64,000 bases of DNA, taken from Amycolatopsis lexingtonensis (GTDB lineage: Bacteria > Actinomycetota > Actinomycetes > Mycobacteriales > Pseudonocardiaceae). The notes beneath the pieces are model-generated. The model did no database searches. It was not told where the DNA came from and saw only the letters and a list, made by a program, of their open reading frames with translations. Location: NCBI RefSeq assembly GCF_014873755.1, contig NZ_JADBEG010000001.1, positions 8,716,501-8,780,500 on the forward strand, given 5' to 3'. Shown here piece after piece: positions 60,633 to 64,000 of this stretch (its first letter is position 1; every line of letters begins with the position of its first letter). The translations under genes and the position numbers were made by a program.

Positions 60633-61631
60633 CTAGTTCCACTCCACCGCGACCCCGGCCAGCCCCGGCCCCGCGTCACTGAAGAACGCGCTGCTCACGC
60701 CGCCCATGTCGCACGCCAGTTCCTCCGCCACGACCGGCAGGGCGTCGTCGCGCGCGCGGACCTGGCGGGTGCACCGGGCCGGCAGGGCGTTGCGGTCGAA
60801 CCGCAGCTGGACCAGGTAGCTCGCACAGCGATCGCGCAGCATCCGGTAGTACCCCGGCGACGCCGAGCCGGAATCGTCGCGGACCTCGAAGCAGAACACG
60901 TGGATGTCGCCCTCGGCGAGCTTGCGGTCGAACAGCAGCTCGGTCGCCATCGTGTCGGCGTCCGGGTTGCGGCGCATCCGCCCGACCCGGCAGCCCTCGT
61001 CCGTGATCAGCTCGACGTCGTCGATGCGGCAGCCCGGGTCGCCGTTGTACACCGTCAGGTACCGGTCCGGGCCGTGCCGCCGCGCCCGCGTCACCAAGCG
61101 CGTGCGCAGGCTGACCTGGCGGTGTTCCGCGTCGAACGTGATCGTGTCGTGCACCGACAGCAGCTCGAGGTCGGCGTTGTAGTGGTTCGACGACGGGTAC
61201 GCGCCGAGCTCGGCGAGCAGGTCCTCCACGATCGAGCCCATGTCACCGGAACGCAGGTCGTGGAACGACGCCGCCGGCTGGTGGCCGCGGCGGACCAGTC
61301 GTGGTCCGATCAGCACCACGAGGGCGTCCGCGGGCAGCTGGAGGACCGATTCCAGGGCCCGGACCGCGGGCAGTGCTTTCGGCACCTCGGGCTGGCGGAG
61401 CCCGCGTTGCCAGTAGCTCAGCGTGGACTGTCCGATTTGGACCCCGCGCAGTGCGAGGTGCGCGCGCAGCCGGGCGAGCGACAGGCCGCGGTAGGCGATC
61501 GCCAGTCTCAGCGCGTGGTGGAACTCGCCGGTGCGGAGCGCCTCGGTCAGCTCTTTCGGCAGCTCGGCTACCGAAGCCCGGGTCGTGCGGGCGCCATCGA
61601 TGATCAGTGGGAGGTTCCCGTCTTGTGCCAC
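60633..61631 (-). CDS. HTH transcriptional regulator
   Basis: 332 residues from GTG 61631, six bases after AAGGGA; a GTG at 61676 would add 15 residues without a site. An N-terminal XRE-like HTH (HALRLAIAYRGLSLARLRAH, STLSYWQRGLRQPE) is followed by ~220 residues with no named domain: LRSGDMGSIVEDLLAELGAY, HDTITFDAEHRQVSLRTRLV, RRNPDADTMATELLFDRKLA, RFDRNALPARCTRQVRARDD. This may be a sensory beta-domain. Similar regulators are common in actinomycetes. A dyad at 61668-61691, upstream of it, is a candidate self-operator. Divergent from the secreted peptidase pair. Confidence 0.8.
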   Translation of the reverse strand: MAQDGNLPLIIDGARTTRASVAELPKELTEALRTGEFHHALRLAIAYRGLSLARLRAHLALRGVQIGQSTLSYWQRGLRQPEVPKALPAVRALESVLQLPADALVVLIGPRLVRRGHQPAASFHDLRSGDMGSIVEDLLAELGAYPSSNHYNADLELLSVHDTITFDAEHRQVSLRTRLVTRARRHGPDRYLTVYNGDPGCRIDDVELITDEGCRVGRMRRNPDADTMATELLFDRKLAEGDIHVFCFEVRDDSGSASPGYYRMLRDRCASYLVQLRFDRNALPARCTRQVRARDDALPVVAEELACDMGGVSSAFFSDAGPGLAGVAVEWN

Positions 61632-61667
61632 CGCTCGTCCCTTCACCCGACCAGTGTGTGCGCTGGG

Positions 61668-61691
61668 CGTGAACACCGCGGAACGTTCACG
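61668..61691. promoter_or_regulatory. Candidate operator between the HTH regulator and the cysteine peptidase
   Basis: CGTGAAC (61668-61674) and GTTCACG (61685-61691) are perfect inverted arms 17 bases centre to centre. It lies 37 bases upstream of the regulator start and within the divergent intergenic region (61632-61878). Confidence 0.4.
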
Positions 61692-61878
61692 TTAGCAGCG
61701 TAGAGTGCCCCGGCCGACCCCCGTTCAGGGTGGTTGGCCACGTAATGGTGACTGTTCCGCGTTCCGGCTGTGCCCCGGAACGGTCCGTTCCTCCGGATGG
61801 CGTTCTTGCTCGGGGTGACCACGTTGTTCACCGTTGTGACCACCGCTGGTTCGCCCACGTTCGAGCAGGAGGCCGTCC

Positions 61879-62454
61879 GTGCTGGTGAAGTCGAGCCAGG
61901 TTCACGCCGTACTGGTTTTGAGCCTGATGATGTGCCTGGTCGCGCCGGCCACCGCCGGAGCCGCGCCCGGAGCGCCTTCGACCTACCGCAACCAGATCGT
62001 GATGCAGGCTCAGCAGAAGAGCCAGTGGTGCTGGGCCGGTGCGGGCAACACCATCGCCGCCTTCCACGGCGCCACCGTCGGCCAGACGCGGTTCTGCCAG
62101 CTGGCGCACGGCGAGTCCGGCCAGGACTGCGCCAACCTCACCGGCACGCTCGCCGACCCGCAGCGCGCCTTCGCCCGGCTCGGGTTCAGCTCGCCGGGCC
62201 GCTACCTCGACCGGCCGATCACCTACGCGGCGATCCGGGCGCAGACCGCGGCGGGCCGGCCGCTGGAGACCCGGGTCGGCTTCCGCTCGGGCGGCGGGCA
62301 TTCGCACGTCGTCTACGGCTACGACACCGGCGGCGACTGGGTGTTCTGGGGCGACCCGGGACCGGCCAAGCGCTACAACTGGTCGACCTACGGCTTCTAC
62401 ACGCACAATTCGTCGTTCTCCTGGACGCACACGCTCACCGGGATCGCCCGATGA
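61879..62454 (+). CDS. Secreted papain-like cysteine peptidase (C39/C70-like)
   Basis: 191 residues from GTG 61879, six bases after AGGAGG. A signal peptide (VHAVLVLSLMMCLVAPATAG) precedes a domain with QQKSQWCWAGAGNTIAAFHG, the active-site Cys in the classic Q-x-x-W-C-W context, then GGGHSHVVYGYDTGGDWVFW giving the catalytic His and Asp. Two more Cys (RFCQLAHGESGQDC) may form a disulfide. This matches secreted papain-like proteases of PF12385 type. The stop overlaps the next start (ATGA), so an exported partner is made with it. Confidence 0.88.
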   Translation: MLVKSSQVHAVLVLSLMMCLVAPATAGAAPGAPSTYRNQIVMQAQQKSQWCWAGAGNTIAAFHGATVGQTRFCQLAHGESGQDCANLTGTLADPQRAFARLGFSSPGRYLDRPITYAAIRAQTAAGRPLETRVGFRSGGGHSHVVYGYDTGGDWVFWGDPGPAKRYNWSTYGFYTHNSSFSWTHTLTGIAR

Positions 62455-63206
62455 GCAGGCGAGTGGTGGTCCTCGCCGTGCTGACCGGCGCGGCGCTGCT
62501 GATGACGGCACCGGTGTCAGGCGCGGCCCAGGCCGCCGGCATCAGCAGCGCCGACGCCGTGGCCGCGCGGGCCGCGGCCGTGAGCCTCCAGGACACGCTG
62601 GTCCGGTTCTTCGCGCAGGCCCCGGACTCGCACGGGCCGGTCACGGTGCGGGTCGCCCAGGACGCCTACCCCGTCTACGAGCTGTCGGCGGACTTCGTCG
62701 CGGGCAAGCCGGGCGCGGCGCCCGGTGACTTCGCCTACTTCGCCGTTCCCGCCCAGGCCTCCGACGGCCGGACCGCGACGCTCTGGTCGGTGCGTGGCGA
62801 CGACGGCGCCTGGCAGGTGGGCAACATCGCTTCGGGCGACGTCGAAGGCGCGTACGCCCGGCAGCTGCCCGCGGGGGCACAGCTCCTGCACGAACCCCAG
62901 GTCGACGCCTGGTACGCGGTGCGGGACGGCCGCCTCACCCCGCTGGCCGGCGGGACCGCGGTCACCGTCGCCGACTACCAGCGGACCGTCGGCGCGCGCT
63001 ACGCGGACAAGCTGCCCGGCTCGGCCTACGCCCGCGACGGCGAGGCCGGCGGCTACGACGCGACGTCCCAGGTGATGCCCCGCGGCGACGGCGGCCCGGC
63101 GGCGCCGAGCCACGACACCGGCTGGGTGCCGCTGCTGATCCTCGTCGGCGTGCTCGCGGTCAGTGGCGCCGGCTACGTCTTCCACCTGCGGCGGCACGCC
63201 GCATAG
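62451..63206 (+). CDS. Exported, membrane-anchored partner of the cysteine peptidase
   Basis: 251 residues from ATG 62451 overlapping the peptidase stop. Signal peptide (VVVLAVLTGAALLMTAPVSG), ~190 extracytoplasmic residues with beta-like stretches (GPVTVRVAQDAYPVYELSAD, TATLWSVRGDDGAWQVGNIA, LTPLAGGTAVTVADYQRTVG), then a helix VPLLILVGVLAVSGAGYVF and a short basic tail HLRRHAA. No family recognised. Coupling to the peptidase suggests it is a substrate, inhibitor or anchor. Confidence 0.8.
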   Translation: MSRRVVVLAVLTGAALLMTAPVSGAAQAAGISSADAVAARAAAVSLQDTLVRFFAQAPDSHGPVTVRVAQDAYPVYELSADFVAGKPGAAPGDFAYFAVPAQASDGRTATLWSVRGDDGAWQVGNIASGDVEGAYARQLPAGAQLLHEPQVDAWYAVRDGRLTPLAGGTAVTVADYQRTVGARYADKLPGSAYARDGEAGGYDATSQVMPRGDGGPAAPSHDTGWVPLLILVGVLAVSGAGYVFHLRRHAA

Positions 63207-63211
63207 ACGAA

Positions 63212-63253
63212 CCGGCGGGCTCGGCGTCGATCCCCTTCCACCGAGCCCGCCGG
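63212..63253 (+). terminator. Hairpin terminator before tmk
   Basis: Perfect 13-base arms CCGGCGGGCTCGG (63212-63224) and CCGAGCCCGCCGG (63241-63253) with a 16-base loop; no T run. Confidence 0.75.
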
Positions 63254-63278
63254 TCAACCACCGCTACTGTGACCACCC

Positions 63279-63923
63279 GTGGGTCGATTGGTGGTCATCG
63301 AAGGGCTTGACGGCGCGGGCAAGCGCACGCTGGCCGACGGGCTGACGGCGGCGCTGGGCGCCCGGGGCGCGAGCGTGGCGTCGCTGGCGTTCCCGCGCTA
63401 CGGCAAGAGCGTGCACGCCGACCTCGTGAAGGAAGCGCTGCACCGCGGGCACGGCGACCTCGCCGACTCGGTGTACGGCATGGCCGTGCTCTACGCGCTG
63501 GACCGCAGCGGCGCCGCGGACGACATCCGCGCGCTGCGGGACACCCACGACGTCGTCCTGCTCGACCGGTACGTCGCTTCCAACGCCGCGTACGCGGCCG
63601 CGCGCCTACGCCAGGACGCGACCGGCGACGTCGTGAAGTGGGTGTACGAGCTGGAAGTCGACCGCTTCGGGCTGCCCCGCCCGGACGCGCACCTGCTGCT
63701 GCGCGTCGCCCCTGCGGTGGCGGCCGAGCGCGCCGAACGCCGGGCGGCGACCGAAACCGACCGGGAGCGCGACGCCTTCGAAACCGACGACGGCCTGCAG
63801 CGGCGCTGCGCGGCTGTGTACGACGAACTGGCTGCGGCCGGCTGGCTCGCGCCGTGGCACGTCTTGGACGGCGTCGCGGGCGTCGACCACGAAGCTCTCG
63901 CGACGACGCTGCTAGGCCAGTAG
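63279..63923 (+). CDS. tmk: Thymidylate kinase
   Basis: 214 residues from GTG 63279 (GRLVVIEGLDGAGKRTLADGL). P-loop EGLDGAGKRT, DRY region VLLDRYVASNAAYAAARL and the LID segment ERAERRAATETDRERDAFETD match the actinobacterial Tmk (Rv3247c). It phosphorylates dTMP to dTDP. TACTGT (63265-63270) ends eight bases before the start. The order ahcY-tmk is kept from mycobacteria, but here ~4.2 kb with vapBC and others intervene and mtrAB does not follow. Confidence 0.94.
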   Translation: MGRLVVIEGLDGAGKRTLADGLTAALGARGASVASLAFPRYGKSVHADLVKEALHRGHGDLADSVYGMAVLYALDRSGAADDIRALRDTHDVVLLDRYVASNAAYAAARLRQDATGDVVKWVYELEVDRFGLPRPDAHLLLRVAPAVAAERAERRAATETDRERDAFETDDGLQRRCAAVYDELAAAGWLAPWHVLDGVAGVDHEALATTLLGQ

Positions 63924-64000
63924 CCGGGCGGGGTCGAACCGCTCGATCGGGTGCGCGGTGGTGCCGTCGACCACCAGGTCCGCGAGGACCTCGCCGACCA
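63912..64000 (-). CDS. FAD-dependent oxidoreductase, C-terminal end only
   Basis: Only the last 29 residues are in the window, reading VGEVLADLVVDGTTAHPIER and FDPARLLA before TAG (63912-63914). The ending 'HPIxRFDPARL' is typical of DAO-type flavoproteins such as sarcosine or N-methyltryptophan oxidases. It converges on tmk and overlaps its last 12 bases. The rest lies beyond the right edge. Confidence 0.6.
   Translation of the reverse strand, partial: VGEVLADLVVDGTTAHPIERFDPARLLA

Overview
The window is high-GC actinobacterial chromosome. Gene content and order point to Pseudonocardiaceae, most likely Amycolatopsis or a close relative. Three blocks match regions of the Mycobacterium tuberculosis map as I remember it, but lie next to each other here: the lipid-droplet protein/ispH/DUF6542/ychF block (Rv1109c-Rv1112), the typA/lpqW/mshB block (Rv1165-Rv1171), and the whiB2/Rv3259/DUF3499/manB/Trm112/TobH/manA/ahcY/tmk block (Rv3247c-Rv3260c). 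Mycothiol synthesis (mshB), WhiB, DUF3499 and IdeR-like and leaderless promoter signals all fit an actinomycete. No phage, insertion sequence, CRISPR array, rRNA or tRNA was recognised.

Layout. 1-11.3 kb: isoprenoid ispH, rmuC, sbcDC, an Ada-AlkA fusion and ychF, mostly DNA maintenance and housekeeping. 11.3-13.1 kb: a translationally coupled three-gene operon (wHTH-nucleotidyltransferase, HEPN, small CGCGC protein) behind a palindromic operator, then two tiny membrane proteins. 13.2-17.3 kb: a pterin dehydratase, then a TPP riboswitch and the thiamine ABC transporter thiBPQ. 17.3-22.8 kb: an ABC exporter with a LolA-like secreted protein, divergent from a two-component system, then a Nudix hydrolase. 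22.8-24.4 kb: trpS with a complete tryptophan attenuator, yciI, and a cysteine-rich 50-residue gene with an iron box. 24.6-38.8 kb: typA, an LpqW-like lipoprotein, an oligopeptide ABC transporter with a duplicated permease, mshB and membrane proteins. 39-47.9 kb: whiB2 and the mannose-phosphate/glycan block. 48-52.6 kb: an AfsR-type regulator, a decayed toxin-antitoxin pair and a cation efflux protein. 52.7-57.5 kb: an amino-acid permease, a sortase substrate and a large membrane protein with a pseudo-hydrolase domain. 57.6-64 kb: ahcY, vapBC, a broken YjdF-like gene, an HTH regulator, a secreted cysteine peptidase with its partner, tmk and the end of a flavin oxidoreductase.

How the parts work together. 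thiBPQ is one ABC importer under one riboswitch. manB and manA supply mannose-1-phosphate and fructose/mannose-6-phosphate interconversion for glycan synthesis, next to a large membrane glycosyltransferase. The peptide transporter (binding protein, permeases, fused double ATPase) is complete. sbcD and sbcC form one nuclease. Several genes appear to be transcribed without a leader: a TANNNT hexamer ends 6-8 bases before the start codon.

Most interesting signals: the trpS attenuator with overlapping divergent promoters; the autoregulated-looking HTH-nucleotidyltransferase/HEPN operon; the iron-box cysteine-rich miniprotein; a pair of related multi-unit palindromic repeats in convergent gaps; and two loci (a RelE/HTH pair and a YjdF-like gene) that appear to have lost internal segments.
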